Shown here: in pieces, positions 14,931 to 23,876 of the stretch
Numbering within the stretch: position 1 is the stretch's first letter
Layout of the letters: every line of letters starts with the position of its first letter
Source: Bryobacteraceae bacterium CoA2 C42
GTDB taxonomy: Bacteria; Acidobacteriota; Terriglobia; Bryobacterales; Bryobacteraceae
NCBI GenBank assembly: GCA_019931245.1
Contig: JAINDL010000046.1
Location: 1-32,020 of the forward strand
Direction: 5' to 3'
DNA: 32,020 nucleotides
Position numbers and translations under genes: made by a program
The notes under the pieces: generated by a model
Database searches by the model: none
Seen by the model: the letters and a program-made list of their open reading frames with translations, nothing else
What the model was told of the DNA's origin: nothing

Positions 14931-15335
14931 GTGCTTCGACTTTGGCTGCGATTCTGTGCGGTGGGGGTGTTGGGGTCGGTCGTGCAGACGTTCGCGCTGT
15001 ACGTGGGGCGCGACCTGGCGGGGCTGCACTACCTGGCGGCGACGGTGCTGGCGGTGGAGATGACGCTCGCACACAACTTCGCCTGGCATGAGCATTGGAC
15101 GTGGAACACCGCCGGCACGCCCGGCTGGCCGCGGCGGGCGTGGCGTTATCAATTGGGGACGGGCACGGTGGCGCTGCTCGCCAACCTGTTTGCCATGCGC
15201 CTGCTGGTCGGCCAGCTGGGGTTGCAGACTCTGTTGGCCACGCCGCTGGCGATCGCCGGATCGGGGGGGATCAACTTCCTGATCGGGCAGTTCCTCGTCT
15301 TTCGGCGCCGGACGGAGCACAATGTGATCAACTAA
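14931..15335 (+). CDS. GtrA-like small membrane protein
   Basis: A 134-aa protein with about four transmembrane segments, starting at a GTG at 14931. The features FCAVGVLGSVVQTFALY, the charged loop HNFAWHEHWTW and INFLIGQFLVFRR are characteristic of the GtrA/DPMS3 family. These proteins are thought to help flip polyprenyl-phosphate-linked sugars or to anchor the partner glycosyltransferase. In this genome it could serve one of the nearby GT2 or GT-C enzymes. The next gene begins 5 bp after the stop, so the two are probably co-transcribed. Confidence 0.82.
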   Translation: MLRLWLRFCAVGVLGSVVQTFALYVGRDLAGLHYLAATVLAVEMTLAHNFAWHEHWTWNTAGTPGWPRRAWRYQLGTGTVALLANLFAMRLLVGQLGLQTLLATPLAIAGSGGINFLIGQFLVFRRRTEHNVIN

Positions 15336-15340
15336 CGGGC

Positions 15341-16540
15341 ATGGTCTTTTCCCGCCGCCAACTCCTCGCCTCGCTCGCCCTCAAACAGCCCGTCCCCATG
15401 CGGGCGATCACCAAAGGGCCAAAGTTTCACTGGTTCGGCTACTACGACAAGCTCGAATTCGACCCCACCGGCCGCTACGTGCTGGCCAACGAGGTCGACT
15501 TCGAAGGCCGCTCCCCCCGCGCCGAAGACAAGATCCGCATCGGCATGGTCGACCTCAAAGACAACGACCGCTGGATCGACCTCGGCGAAACCCGCGCCTG
15601 GAACTGGCAGCAGGGCTGCATGCTGCAGTGGGTGCCCGGCAGCCGCACCGAGGTGCTCTGGAACGACCGCGTCGACGGCGCCTTCGTGTCCCACATCCTG
15701 GACGTAAAGAGCGGCCGGAAGCGGACTATCCCGCACGCCGTCTACACCCTGGCCGCCAGCGGCCAGTGGGGCATCACCTGCGACTTCCGCCGCCTCAACG
15801 ACGTCCGCCCCGGCTACGGCTACGCCGGCATCGTCGACCCCAATCGCGACAAGCTCATCCCGGAAGACGCCGGCATCTGGAAGGTCGACCTCACCACCGG
15901 CAAGAGAGAGTTGTTAATTTCCGTCGCCGACGCGGCGCGCATCCCCTACCCCGGCGGCTACTCGGAAAACGCCAAACACTGGTTCAACCATCTGCTGATC
16001 TCCCCGGATGACCAGCGCTTCATCTTCCTCCACCGCTGGCGCGGCAAGAAAGAGGGCGCCAGCTTCTCGACGCGCATGTTCACCGCCGACGCCTCCGGCC
16101 GGAACCTGCACGTGCTCGACCCCTACGGCAAAACCTCGCACTTCGTCTGGCGTGATAAAGACAACGTCATCGCCTGGGCCTGGCACCCGTCCAAAGGCGA
16201 TCGCTTCTACTTATACAAAGACCGAACCGACCAGGTGGAGGTAATCGGCGAAGGCGTCATGACCGTCAACGGCCACTGCACCTACCTGCCCCGCCGCGCC
16301 AACCGCTGGGTGCTCAACGATACCTACCCCGACAAAGAACGCAACCAGAACGTCTACCTGTTCGATACCAAAACCAACCAACGCACCCCCCTCGCCAGCC
16401 TGCCCTCGCCCAAAGAGTACACCGGCGAATGGCGCTGCGACACCCACCCCCGCTCGAGCCCCGACGGTCGCAGCGTTGTAGTCGACTCCGCGCACGCCGG
16501 CGGTCGCCAGATGTACCTTCTCGACATTCGCGCCTTATGA
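15341..16540 (+). CDS. Exported WD40/TolB-like beta-propeller protein, unknown function
   Basis: A 399-aa protein from the ATG at 15341; the frame is open upstream but overlaps the GtrA-like gene. The N-terminus (MVFSRRQLLASLAL) has an SRR motif suggesting a short Tat-type signal. The body shows repeated propeller-like strands such as FHWFGYYDKLEFDPTGRYVL, WNWQQGCMLQWVPGS, TCDFRRLNDVRPGYGYAG, LISPDDQRFIFLHRWRG and DTHPRSSPDGRSVVVDS. Similar proteins occur in Bacteroidota, Planctomycetota and Acidobacteriota and resemble oligogalacturonide-lyase propellers, but I see no proof of lyase activity. It follows a GtrA-like gene and precedes a secreted TPR protein. A role in extracellular carbohydrate processing is possible, not shown. 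Confidence 0.8.
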   Translation: MVFSRRQLLASLALKQPVPMRAITKGPKFHWFGYYDKLEFDPTGRYVLANEVDFEGRSPRAEDKIRIGMVDLKDNDRWIDLGETRAWNWQQGCMLQWVPGSRTEVLWNDRVDGAFVSHILDVKSGRKRTIPHAVYTLAASGQWGITCDFRRLNDVRPGYGYAGIVDPNRDKLIPEDAGIWKVDLTTGKRELLISVADAARIPYPGGYSENAKHWFNHLLISPDDQRFIFLHRWRGKKEGASFSTRMFTADASGRNLHVLDPYGKTSHFVWRDKDNVIAWAWHPSKGDRFYLYKDRTDQVEVIGEGVMTVNGHCTYLPRRANRWVLNDTYPDKERNQNVYLFDTKTNQRTPLASLPSPKEYTGEWRCDTHPRSSPDGRSVVVDSAHAGGRQMYLLDIRAL

Positions 16541-16573
16541 CATACTGAGGTCAGCTGGCAGGAGGGAGTTCCT

Positions 16574-17860
16574 ATGGCACGTTTTCGAGTTTCTCTGGCG
16601 GCTTTTGCGCTAGCCGGAATCATGCAGGCTCAGGAGCCGGCCCCGGCGCCCGCGCCCACCGGTGGCGGCGGGCCGGGAGGCGCCGGCGGAGCCGGGGGCG
16701 GCGGCATGCAGCAGCCGACCATGCCGAGCCCCGGCCAGGGCACGCAGCAGCCGGGCCAAGGCCGTAATCCGTTTCCCACGCAGGACCCCAACCAGCAGCA
16801 GCAGCAGCGCATGCCCGAAATGCAGCGGGCCATCTTCCTCTCGGGCAGAGTCATGCTCGACGATGGCACCCCGCCCCCCGAGCCGGTCACCATCGAACGC
16901 GTCTGCAACGGCAACCCGCGCCCCGAAGGCTACACGGACTCGAAAGGCCGCTTCAGCTTCGAACTCGGGCGGAACACCTCGATGATGGCCGACGCCAGCA
17001 CCAACATGAACGGCGACGGTTTCGGCGGCGGTATTCCAGGCCAACCCCAGCGCGGCGGCTTCGGCGGCGGCGGCTTCGGCGGCAACGCCAATATCGAACA
17101 GCAGCTGATGGGCTGCGAACTGCGCGCCTCCCTGCCTGGCTTCCGCAGCGATCTGATCAACCTCTCCGGCCGACGCGTCATGGACAACCCCGACGTCGGC
17201 ACCATCGTGCTCCATCGCCTCGCCAACGTCGAAGGCTTCACCTTCAGCGCCACCTCCGGCCTCGCGCCCAAAGACGCCCGCAAGGCCTTTGAAAAAAGCC
17301 GGGACCTGATCAAGAAGAAGAAGCTGCCCGAAGCCCAGAAGGAGCTTGAAAAGGCCACGTCGCTCTACCCGAAGTACGCCGCCGCCTGGCACGATCTCGG
17401 CCGCGTCTACGAAGCCCAGAATCAAGTCGAGCCCGCCCGGAAAGCCTTTCAATCCTCCATCGACGCCGACGCCAAATACGTCAGCCCCTACCTGAATCTC
17501 GCCGGCATCTTCGCCAAGGAAGGCAACTGGGAGAAAACCGCCGAACTCACCGCCAAGGCGGTGAAACTGAACCCGTTTGAATACCCCACGATGTACTTCT
17601 ACAACGCGGTGGCCAACCTCAACCTGCAGAAGCTGGACGAAGCCGAAAAATCGGCCCGCGAAGCCCGAAAACTGGACGCCAAGAACCGCATTCCGAAGAT
17701 CGACCACGTGCTCGGCATCGTCCTCGCCCAGAAACGCGACCTGCCCGGCGCCAAGGACAGCCTGACGGCCTATCTCAAAGCCAGCCCCACCGCCGGCGAC
17801 GCCGAAACCGTGAAAAAGCAGCTCGAACAGATCGACAAGATGATCGCCGAGGGCCAATAG
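16574..17860 (+). CDS. Secreted TPR protein with Gly/Gln-rich N-terminal linker
   Basis: A 428-aa protein with an AGGAGGGAG ribosome site before the ATG. The signal peptide covers residues 1-19 (MARFRVSLAAFALAGIMQA). It is followed by a low-complexity Pro/Gly/Gln region to about residue 80, including a CAG-encoded run of five Gln at 16793-16807. Next is a carboxypeptidase-regulatory-like beta-sandwich (about 86-220) interrupted by a Gly/Phe-rich insert with repeated GGFGGGGFGG-like sequence. About four TPR units fill residues 235-410 (for example AAWHDLGRVYEAQNQVEPAR, YLNLAGIFAKEGNWEKTAEL, YNAVANLNLQKLDEAEKSAR). TPRs are protein-binding scaffolds, so it is probably a periplasmic or outer-membrane-associated adaptor. 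It sits 6 bp ahead of rsmG and may be co-transcribed with it. Confidence 0.85.
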   Translation: MARFRVSLAAFALAGIMQAQEPAPAPAPTGGGGPGGAGGAGGGGMQQPTMPSPGQGTQQPGQGRNPFPTQDPNQQQQQRMPEMQRAIFLSGRVMLDDGTPPPEPVTIERVCNGNPRPEGYTDSKGRFSFELGRNTSMMADASTNMNGDGFGGGIPGQPQRGGFGGGGFGGNANIEQQLMGCELRASLPGFRSDLINLSGRRVMDNPDVGTIVLHRLANVEGFTFSATSGLAPKDARKAFEKSRDLIKKKKLPEAQKELEKATSLYPKYAAAWHDLGRVYEAQNQVEPARKAFQSSIDADAKYVSPYLNLAGIFAKEGNWEKTAELTAKAVKLNPFEYPTMYFYNAVANLNLQKLDEAEKSAREARKLDAKNRIPKIDHVLGIVLAQKRDLPGAKDSLTAYLKASPTAGDAETVKKQLEQIDKMIAEGQ

Positions 17861-17866
17861 CCGCGC

Positions 17867-18544
17867 ATGTCCTTTGTCGAAGAACTGGAGCGGGCGCTCC
17901 CCGCCGACCTGCCGCACCGCGCCCGCGTGATCGAAAAAGCCGGGCAGCATCTCGAACTCATCGTCGCCGCCAATGAACATCTGAATCTGACCCGCATCAC
18001 CTCCCCGCGCGAGGCCGCCGTCAAGCATGTGCTCGATGCCGTACTCCCGTGGCGTCTGTTTGCGGGCGCAAAGACGGTGGTGGATGCCGGCTCCGGCCCC
18101 GGCTTTCCCGGCGTGCCCCTCTCCCTCGTCCTGCCGGAGGTGCGCTTCGTACTGGCCGAAAGCGTCCAAAAGAAAGCCAGATTCCTTGAAGCGGCCGTCG
18201 AGCAGATGGAGTTAGCCAGCGTCCGCGTCCTGCCCCAACGCGCCGAAGACGTCCTGCGCGCCATCCGGGCCGATACCGTCACCGCTCGTGCCGTCGCCCC
18301 GCTCTCCCGCGCCGTGGGCCTCTTTGCCCCGGCGGTGAAGGCCGGCACGCGGGCGCTGTTCTATAAAGGACCCGACGTCGAAACCGAAATCGAACAGGCC
18401 GCCACCGAGACCAGGAAGAACCGGATGTTTCTGCGCGTCGTCGACCGCTACGAGCTACCGGATGGATTTGGCACGCGCACGGTGGTGGAGATGACGCGGT
18501 ATGGGAGACTGGAAGATCGGAATGACAGCGCCCGTTCTGACTGA
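17867..18544 (+). CDS. rsmG: 16S rRNA (guanine-527-N7)-methyltransferase RsmG
   Basis: A 225-aa class I SAM-dependent methyltransferase. It has the RsmG N-terminal signature NLTRITSPREAAVKHVLDAV (residues 40-59) and the SAM-binding loop DAGSGPGFPGVPL (73-85). AESVQKKARFL and VTARAVAPL follow in family order. It modifies G527 of 16S rRNA with N7-methylation; loss confers low-level streptomycin resistance in other bacteria. In many bacteria it lies in the mnmG-rsmG-parA block near oriC, but here it sits between a TPR gene and an MFS gene, so the origin is not implied. The last 23 bp overlap the next gene. Confidence 0.95.
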   Translation: MSFVEELERALPADLPHRARVIEKAGQHLELIVAANEHLNLTRITSPREAAVKHVLDAVLPWRLFAGAKTVVDAGSGPGFPGVPLSLVLPEVRFVLAESVQKKARFLEAAVEQMELASVRVLPQRAEDVLRAIRADTVTARAVAPLSRAVGLFAPAVKAGTRALFYKGPDVETEIEQAATETRKNRMFLRVVDRYELPDGFGTRTVVEMTRYGRLEDRNDSARSD

Positions 18545-19718
18545 CGAAAAACTGCAGCGCCGGACGCTGACCCTCGTTTTTGTAACCGTTTTCCTCGATC
18601 TGCTGGGCGTGGGAATCCTGATTCCGATCATCCCCTACCTCGTCCGCCAGTTCGAAACGGACGCGACAACCGTCGGCCTCCTCAGCCTCTCCTACTCCGC
18701 CGCCCAGTTCCTCGCCTCCCCCGTGCTCGGGGTGCTCTCGGACCGCTACGGCCGCCGCCCCGTGCTCGTCTTCAGCATCCTCGGCTCCGCTCTCGGCTAC
18801 TTCGTGTTCGGTTGGGCCGCCACCCTGTGGCTGATGTTTCTCGCCCGCATCGTCGATGGCATCACCGGCGGCAACATCTCCACCGCCCAGGCCTGCCTGG
18901 CCGATATCTCCAGCCCCCAGGACCGGGCCAAAAACTTCGGCCTCATCGGCATGGCCTTCGGCCTCGGATTCATCATCGGCCCGGCGCTCGGCGGCGTACT
19001 GAGCAAGATCAGCATTCACGCCCCCGCCTACGGAGCCGGCTGCATGGCGCTGCTCACCTCGGTCTTCGCCTTCTTCCTGCTGCCGGAGACCCTCCCTCCG
19101 GAGCGCCGGAAGACCGGCCGGGCGCAGTGGAGCGACCTGAACCCGCTCCGCCCCGTCGTCGCGGCCTTCCAAAATGCGTCCCTCCGGGCGCTGCTCGTGA
19201 GCCTGTTCCTGTTGAACTTCGCCTTCGCGGCGCTGCAAACCAACTTCTCCCTCTTCACCCTCGCCCGCTTCCAGTGGTCGGCCGCCGACAACGCCTGGGT
19301 CTTCGCCTTCATCGGCATCATGGTCGCCTTCAACCAGGGCTTCCTCATCCGGCGGTTGACCCAGGTGGCCCAGGAGCGCACGCTGGCCATGTGCGGCTTC
19401 GCGCTGTTCGCGCCCGGCTTCCTTCTGATCGCCGTGGCCACCGAGGGGTGGATGCTCTACCTCGCCAGCGGATTGATCGCCACCGGCAGCAGCTTCACCA
19501 ACCCCACCCTCACCTCGTTCATCTCGCAACGGGTCAGCAACCGGGAACAAGGGTCCATCCTCGGCACAACCCAGGCCGTCCTCAGTCTCACCCGCGTCTT
19601 CGGCCCGCTCTGGGCCGGGTTGGTCTTCGACCGTTTCGGCGCCAGCTCGCCCTATTGGTCCGGCGCCGTCTTTATCCTCGTCGCGGCGCTCTGCGCCTGG
19701 CCGGTGTTTCGCAAATGA
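18522..19718 (+). CDS. MFS exporter, DHA1 (TetA/Bcr-like) type
   Basis: A 398-aa, 12-helix major facilitator. The loop 2-3 motif DRYGRRPVL and the motif C region [16 protein letters not shown] identify a drug:H+ antiporter-like exporter. The start is taken as the ATG at 18522, with GGAAG six bases upstream; an ATG at 18501 in the same frame is possible. Both overlap the rsmG end. A paired pseudo-repeat in the second half ([14 protein letters not shown]) keeps the usual two-bundle layout. Substrate unknown. The stop overlaps the start of the phosphodiesterase gene (ATGA), which implies coupling. Confidence 0.88.
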   Translation: MTAPVLTDEKLQRRTLTLVFVTVFLDLLGVGILIPIIPYLVRQFETDATTVGLLSLSYSAAQFLASPVLGVLSDRYGRRPVLVFSILGSALGYFVFGWAATLWLMFLARIVDGITGGNISTAQACLADISSPQDRAKNFGLIGMAFGLGFIIGPALGGVLSKISIHAPAYGAGCMALLTSVFAFFLLPETLPPERRKTGRAQWSDLNPLRPVVAAFQNASLRALLVSLFLLNFAFAALQTNFSLFTLARFQWSAADNAWVFAFIGIMVAFNQGFLIRRLTQVAQERTLAMCGFALFAPGFLLIAVATEGWMLYLASGLIATGSSFTNPTLTSFISQRVSNREQGSILGTTQAVLSLTRVFGPLWAGLVFDRFGASSPYWSGAVFILVAALCAWPVFRK

Positions 19719-20866
19719 ACCTCCTTCTCGCTACCCTGCTCGTCGTCTCGGTCGATGGTCTCGACCAGCGCTATCTCGAAAACGCCGACCGCCTGGGGTT
19801 GAAGATCCCGAACCTGCGCAAACTGATGCGCGAAGGCGAATGGTCCCGCGGCGTCCTCGGCATCGTCCCCACCGTCACCTGGCCTTCTCACACCACGCTC
19901 ATCACCGGCGCCACCGCCGAAGAGCACGGCATTCTCTCGAACCGGCGGCCGGCCTCCGAAGGCGGCGACTACTACTGGGACGTCAACCTCCTCAAGCGGC
20001 CCACCCTGCTCGACGCCGCCGCCAAACAGGGCAAGAGCACGGCCGTCATCACCTGGCCGGTTACCGTCAACGCGCCCGTCACCTACAACCTGCCCGAGTA
20101 CTTCAAAAAGCGGCGCGGCGGCGCTATGGATACGCCCTCCATCTGCGCCAAAGCCAAACCCGCCAACCTCTGCGAGCAGATCGCGGGCCGGTTCCCCAGC
20201 TTCCGGCAGGAATGGATGGACGACCGCACCCGCACCCTGGCCGTCCGCTACTTTCTCGCCCAGCAAACTGACATCATTCTCGTGCACCTGGTCGACCTCG
20301 ACAGCGAGGCCCATGAAACAGGACCCTTCTCAATTGAATCCAATGCATTGTTGGAGTATACGGACGAACTCATCGGGACCATGGCGGCGGCGCTGCCCAA
20401 GGGAGGGCGGCTCGTGGTAGTGTCCGACCACGGCTTCGAGGCGGCCAAATCGGAGGTGCATCTGCGCGCCGAAGCCCCCCGCGGCGTCCGGCCCATGGGC
20501 GGCTTCGTGCTGGCCGAAGACGACGAGGCCGCCGCCTGGCTTCGTTCCGCAAAAAAAGATTCCAAGTACGGCCTCGGCCGCGAAATCCCGGCCGACGAGG
20601 TACGGCGCCTGGCTCCGCACCTGGCGTCCGCCAAGATGATCGTTGAGAGCGCCGAAGGCGTCTGGTTCGGCTTCGGCAACGTGAAACTCCTCCAGCAGCC
20701 CCGCGAAACCGGCAACCACGGCCACTGGCCCACGCGCTACCGGGCCGTCTATCTGGCCTGGGGCAAGGGCTTGCGCGCCCGGCGAACTCCGGAAATCCCT
20801 ATGCAGCAGATTTACGAGAGGCTGCGCTCTCTCAGTGGTCTATCTTCTACAATAGAAATAAGATGA
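19715..20866 (+). CDS. Type I phosphodiesterase/nucleotide pyrophosphatase-family protein
   Basis: A 383-aa alkaline-phosphatase-superfamily hydrolase. A hydrophobic start ([20 protein letters not shown]) looks like a signal or anchor but runs straight into the first metal ligand in VSVDGLD. The nucleophile Thr is in PTVTWPSHTTLITG, and further metal-binding groups are DLDSEAH, VVSDHGF and GNHGHWP. This set defines the nucleotide pyrophosphatase/phosphodiesterase group (two Zn or similar). It probably cleaves phosphodiester or pyrophosphate bonds in a periplasmic substrate. The open frame extends upstream only as antisense-like shadow of the MFS gene. Its 3' end overlaps the rpoN start (ATGA), so it belongs to the same transcript. 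Confidence 0.85.
   Translation: MNLLLATLLVVSVDGLDQRYLENADRLGLKIPNLRKLMREGEWSRGVLGIVPTVTWPSHTTLITGATAEEHGILSNRRPASEGGDYYWDVNLLKRPTLLDAAAKQGKSTAVITWPVTVNAPVTYNLPEYFKKRRGGAMDTPSICAKAKPANLCEQIAGRFPSFRQEWMDDRTRTLAVRYFLAQQTDIILVHLVDLDSEAHETGPFSIESNALLEYTDELIGTMAAALPKGGRLVVVSDHGFEAAKSEVHLRAEAPRGVRPMGGFVLAEDDEAAAWLRSAKKDSKYGLGREIPADEVRRLAPHLASAKMIVESAEGVWFGFGNVKLLQQPRETGNHGHWPTRYRAVYLAWGKGLRARRTPEIPMQQIYERLRSLSGLSSTIEIR
20848..20853 (+). promoter_or_regulatory. Possible internal -10 box for rpoN
   Basis: TACAAT, five of six matches, sits in an AT-rich pocket at the end of the phosphodiesterase gene, 10 bp before the rpoN ATG. No clear -35 box is seen 16-18 bp upstream. A transcript from here would have almost no leader. 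Confidence 0.2.
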
Positions 20867-22395
20867 GTATGCTTTCCCAGCGACTGGTTGTTGGCGTCGC
20901 GCAGAAGCAAATCCTAACCCCTGGCCTCGTCCAGCTGGTGACGGTTCTGCAGCTAAATCGGCTTGAGCTCAAGGACATGATCGCCCAGGAGGTCGCGCAG
21001 AATCCTGTTCTTGAGGAGTCGCTCGACCCCGCCGAAGAACTGACCCCAGCCGAGCTTCAGGAGATTCTCGAACGCGAACGCGTCGCTGACCCGGCCGACC
21101 GGGAGCTGCTCGCCGCCACCGGTACCGAGGCCGAGTTTCAGGCCGAACGGTCCGGAGAGGCACCCGAGACCCTGAGCGATGAGCCCGCCGCCGCAACTAC
21201 CACCGATCCGTTCGACGAGATCGACTTCGACAACTATTTCAACGAGTATCTCGAGCCCGGCTTCAAGAGCCCGGCCGGGGAAAATCCCGAAAAGCCGGGC
21301 TGGGAGACCTTCGCTTCGGCCCCGGTCACCCTGGGCGACCATCTGCGCAGCCAGCTGAGCCTGGTGGTGATGCCGGAGGAGGTCCGGGACGCCTGCGAAA
21401 GCGTCATCGGAAACCTGGACGATAACGGCTACATCACCGCCAGCGCCGACGAGATCGCCTCCTATGGCGACCACACCGTGGACGACGTTGAAAAGGCCAT
21501 CGAAGAGGTACAGTCACTCGACCCGGCCGGCGTCGGCGCGCGGGATGTCCGCGAGTGCCTGCTGCTACAACTGGAAAACCGCCGGGCGGTTGGCAGCGTG
21601 GCCTGGCAGATCCTCGACCAGCACATGAAGCTTCTTGAATCCCGGCAGTACCGGGAGGTGGCCAAGCTGCTGCGCCGCCCGCTCGAGCATATTCAGGTGG
21701 CTGTCGAGGCCATCAAGCACCTCGACCCCCGGCCCGGCCTCCGCTACTCCGGCCCCGGTGCCCGCACCGTCGAGCCGGACGTCTATATCTACAAGGACGG
21801 CGACAGCTATCACATCGAACTCAACGACGACGACATGCCCCAGCTGCGCCTCAACCGGCAGTACATCCGCATGCTCGACCGCGAGCAGCAGCCCGACAAA
21901 GACGTCCGGAACTACGTCAAGGACCGCTTCAACGCCGCTTCCATGCTGCTCAAGAACATCGAGCAGCGCAAGCAGACGATTCTCAAGGTGTGTAACTGCA
22001 TTATCGACCGCCAGCGGGAGTTTCTTGAGCTGGGGCTCGACTACCTGCGGCCGATGATGATCAAGGAGTTGGCCGAGGAGATCGGCGTCCACGCCTCCAC
22101 GGTCAGCCGCGCCGTGGCCGGCAAGTACGCGCACACCCCGCAGGGGGTCTTCGAGTTGCGCTACTTCTTCTCGGAGGCGGTGCAGGGGCCGAGCGGCAGC
22201 TCGACGCCGCTGCTGCTGCTCAAGCGGATGGTGAAAAAGATGATCGAGGAGGAGGACCGCTCGAAGCCCCTCACCGATGATCAGATCGCTATTAAACTAC
22301 AGGCGGAAGGAATTAGCGTTACGCGGCGAACGGTGGCCAAGTACCGGGAGGACCTCAAGATCCCGGCTACCCACCAGCGCCGCCTGAGGGATTAA
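20863..22395 (+). CDS. rpoN: RNA polymerase sigma-54 factor
   Basis: A 510-aa sigma-54. Region I is Gln/Leu-rich and begins SQRLVVGVAQKQILTPGLVQ, the activator-responsive segment. An acidic region II linker (about 65-145) is followed by the core-binding domain with LGDHLRSQL, LDDNGYIT and LDPAGVGARDVRECLLLQL, and by the helix-turn-helix segment ASTVSRAVAGKYAHTPQGVF. The RpoN box, TRRTVAKYRE, lies at residues 487-496 and recognises the -24 element. All functional regions are intact. The usual flanking lptB/lptA are replaced by a phosphodiesterase gene, while hpf and rapZ follow as in proteobacteria. ATG at 20863 overlaps the upstream stop; ATG at 20869 is an alternative. Confidence 0.97.
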   Translation: MSMLSQRLVVGVAQKQILTPGLVQLVTVLQLNRLELKDMIAQEVAQNPVLEESLDPAEELTPAELQEILERERVADPADRELLAATGTEAEFQAERSGEAPETLSDEPAAATTTDPFDEIDFDNYFNEYLEPGFKSPAGENPEKPGWETFASAPVTLGDHLRSQLSLVVMPEEVRDACESVIGNLDDNGYITASADEIASYGDHTVDDVEKAIEEVQSLDPAGVGARDVRECLLLQLENRRAVGSVAWQILDQHMKLLESRQYREVAKLLRRPLEHIQVAVEAIKHLDPRPGLRYSGPGARTVEPDVYIYKDGDSYHIELNDDDMPQLRLNRQYIRMLDREQQPDKDVRNYVKDRFNAASMLLKNIEQRKQTILKVCNCIIDRQREFLELGLDYLRPMMIKELAEEIGVHASTVSRAVAGKYAHTPQGVFELRYFFSEAVQGPSGSSTPLLLLKRMVKKMIEEEDRSKPLTDDQIAIKLQAEGISVTRRTVAKYREDLKIPATHQRRLRD

Positions 22396-22402
22396 AACCA
22401 CT

Positions 22403-22951
22403 ATGAATCTTCACTACACCGGCGGTAATGGCGAGTTAACCGCTGCCCAACTGGCCAAGCTCGAGAAGCGTTTCGTGAAACTCGGCAAGATGATCGATGG
22501 AAAAGGGGAGAAGGAAGCCCACGTGATCCTCACCCCGGACAAGCTCAAAAAGAAGGCCGAAATCACCGTCAACTTCCAGCATCACTCGCTGGTTTCGGTG
22601 GCCAAAGGCCCGGCCTACCTGCCCGCCCTCACCGAGGCGCTCGACAAGCTCGAAAAGCAGGTCATCAAGCTTCGGGAAAAGAAGCGGGAGTCGGTCCGCG
22701 TTGGCGTCAAGCTCGTCGAGACCGTGGCCAAAGAGGCCGCCAAGGAAGCTGCCAAGAAAGCGCCGCCCGTCAAAAACGGCCCCAAGGTCCACGCCGCCAA
22801 GGTCAGCAAAAAGCCCATGAGCGTGGACGAAGCCGTGCTCGTGGCCATCCGCAAGTCCGTGCCCTATGTCGCCTTCCGCGACGCCGAAACCGAAGGCATC
22901 AGCGTGGTCATCCGCCGCGCCGATGGCGACTTCGACTTCTTCCAGGCCTAA
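22403..22951 (+). CDS. hpf: Ribosome hibernation promoting factor
   Basis: A 182-aa HPF/RaiA protein. The N-terminal domain (1-100) has the family layout with basic surface and FVKLGKMIDG, VNFQHHSLVSVAKG and ALDKLEKQVIK. An Ala/Lys linker follows (about 105-135). The C-terminal part, KPMSVDEAVLVA... with FRDAETEGISVVIRRADGD, matches the dimerisation domain of long-form HPF, which alone can make 100S ribosomes. It binds the 30S decoding centre in stationary phase. Located 7 bp after rpoN, as in many bacteria; no strong ribosome site is visible. Confidence 0.93.
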   Translation: MNLHYTGGNGELTAAQLAKLEKRFVKLGKMIDGKGEKEAHVILTPDKLKKKAEITVNFQHHSLVSVAKGPAYLPALTEALDKLEKQVIKLREKKRESVRVGVKLVETVAKEAAKEAAKKAPPVKNGPKVHAAKVSKKPMSVDEAVLVAIRKSVPYVAFRDAETEGISVVIRRADGDFDFFQA

Positions 22952-22981
22952 GGCCTCGCTCGGGCGAAAAACAGGCTCCCC

Positions 22982-23866
22982 TTGGCAAAAAAAACTCCCT
23001 TAAAACAGGCCGGCCGCTCCGAACTCGTCATCATCACGGGGATGAGCGGCTCCGGCAAGGGGACGGTGCTCAAAGCCCTCGAAGATCTCGGCTACTACTC
23101 GGTCGATAACCTGCCGCTGGCTCTGATTCCGAAGTTCGCCGAACTCACCGGCAGCAGCCCGCAGATCGCCTCGGCCGCTCTCGTCGTCGACGTGCGCGAA
23201 GGCGACGCGCTCCGGCGCTTCCCCGCCGTCTATGAGCAGATCCGCAAGTCGCTTCCCACCCGCCTCGTCTTCCTCGAAGCCGACGATGCCGCGCTCGTCC
23301 GCCGCTTCAGCGAAACTCGCCGGCCGCACCCGCTCGGCGGCGACCGTAGCGTGGCCGACAGCGTGCAAGAGGAGCGCAGGCTGTTGGAACCCGTCCGCGG
23401 GCTGGCCGATATCGTGCTCAATACCTCCAAGTTCAACGTCCACGAACTCCGCGAGGTCATCGGCGAAAAGTTCGGCGCCGGCCGCGACGAATCGCAGATC
23501 CTGATCTACGTGACCAGCTTCGGCTACCGCCACGGCATCCCGCCGGACTCCGATCTGGTCTTTGACGTACGCTTTCTCCCCAATCCCAACTACATTCCGC
23601 AGTACAAAGACCTCACCGGCAAGAATCCGAATGTCGCCAAGTATATCCGCAGCTTTCCGCAAACCAACGAGTTCATGGAGCGCATCTCGGACCTGCTCCA
23701 ATACCTGCTGCCGCACTACATTGAGGAGGGCAAAAGCTACCTCACCATCTCGTTCGGCTGCACCGGCGGCCACCACCGCAGCGTCATGATGGCTGAAGAG
23801 ATCCGCAAACGCCTCGGCAAAATGGGCTATCGCGTCAAGGGGCTACACCGGGACATTCAGAAGTAA
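22982..23866 (+). CDS. rapZ: RNase adapter protein RapZ (YvcJ-type nucleotide-binding protein)
   Basis: A 294-aa RapZ/YvcJ family protein. It has a P-loop GMSGSGKGT (residues 20-28), the Walker-B-like region DVREGD and the C-terminal RNA-binding/metabolite site with FGCTGGHHRSVMMAEEI (258-274). In E. coli, RapZ controls glmZ decay and GlcN6P; in Bacillus the homologue binds nucleotides. Start at the TTG at 22982, with only weak ribosome-binding sequence. It lies 30 bp after hpf. ptsN, which normally sits between hpf and rapZ in proteobacteria, is missing here. Confidence 0.95.
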   Translation: MAKKTPLKQAGRSELVIITGMSGSGKGTVLKALEDLGYYSVDNLPLALIPKFAELTGSSPQIASAALVVDVREGDALRRFPAVYEQIRKSLPTRLVFLEADDAALVRRFSETRRPHPLGGDRSVADSVQEERRLLEPVRGLADIVLNTSKFNVHELREVIGEKFGAGRDESQILIYVTSFGYRHGIPPDSDLVFDVRFLPNPNYIPQYKDLTGKNPNVAKYIRSFPQTNEFMERISDLLQYLLPHYIEEGKSYLTISFGCTGGHHRSVMMAEEIRKRLGKMGYRVKGLHRDIQK

Positions 23867-23876
23867 GATAGAGCCC

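Noticed and set aside
15095-15340. N-terminal extension of the beta-propeller gene
   Set aside because: It overlaps the GtrA-like gene and would bury the SRR signal motif.
16610-18169. 519-aa Gly/Ala-rich minus-strand frame
   Set aside because: Shadow of the TPR gene and rsmG, both of which have recognisable domains on the plus strand.
18812-19714. Long upstream extension of the phosphodiesterase gene
   Set aside because: Arg/Pro/His-rich frame-shifted shadow of the MFS gene; the ATG at 19715 overlaps the MFS stop and begins the family domain.
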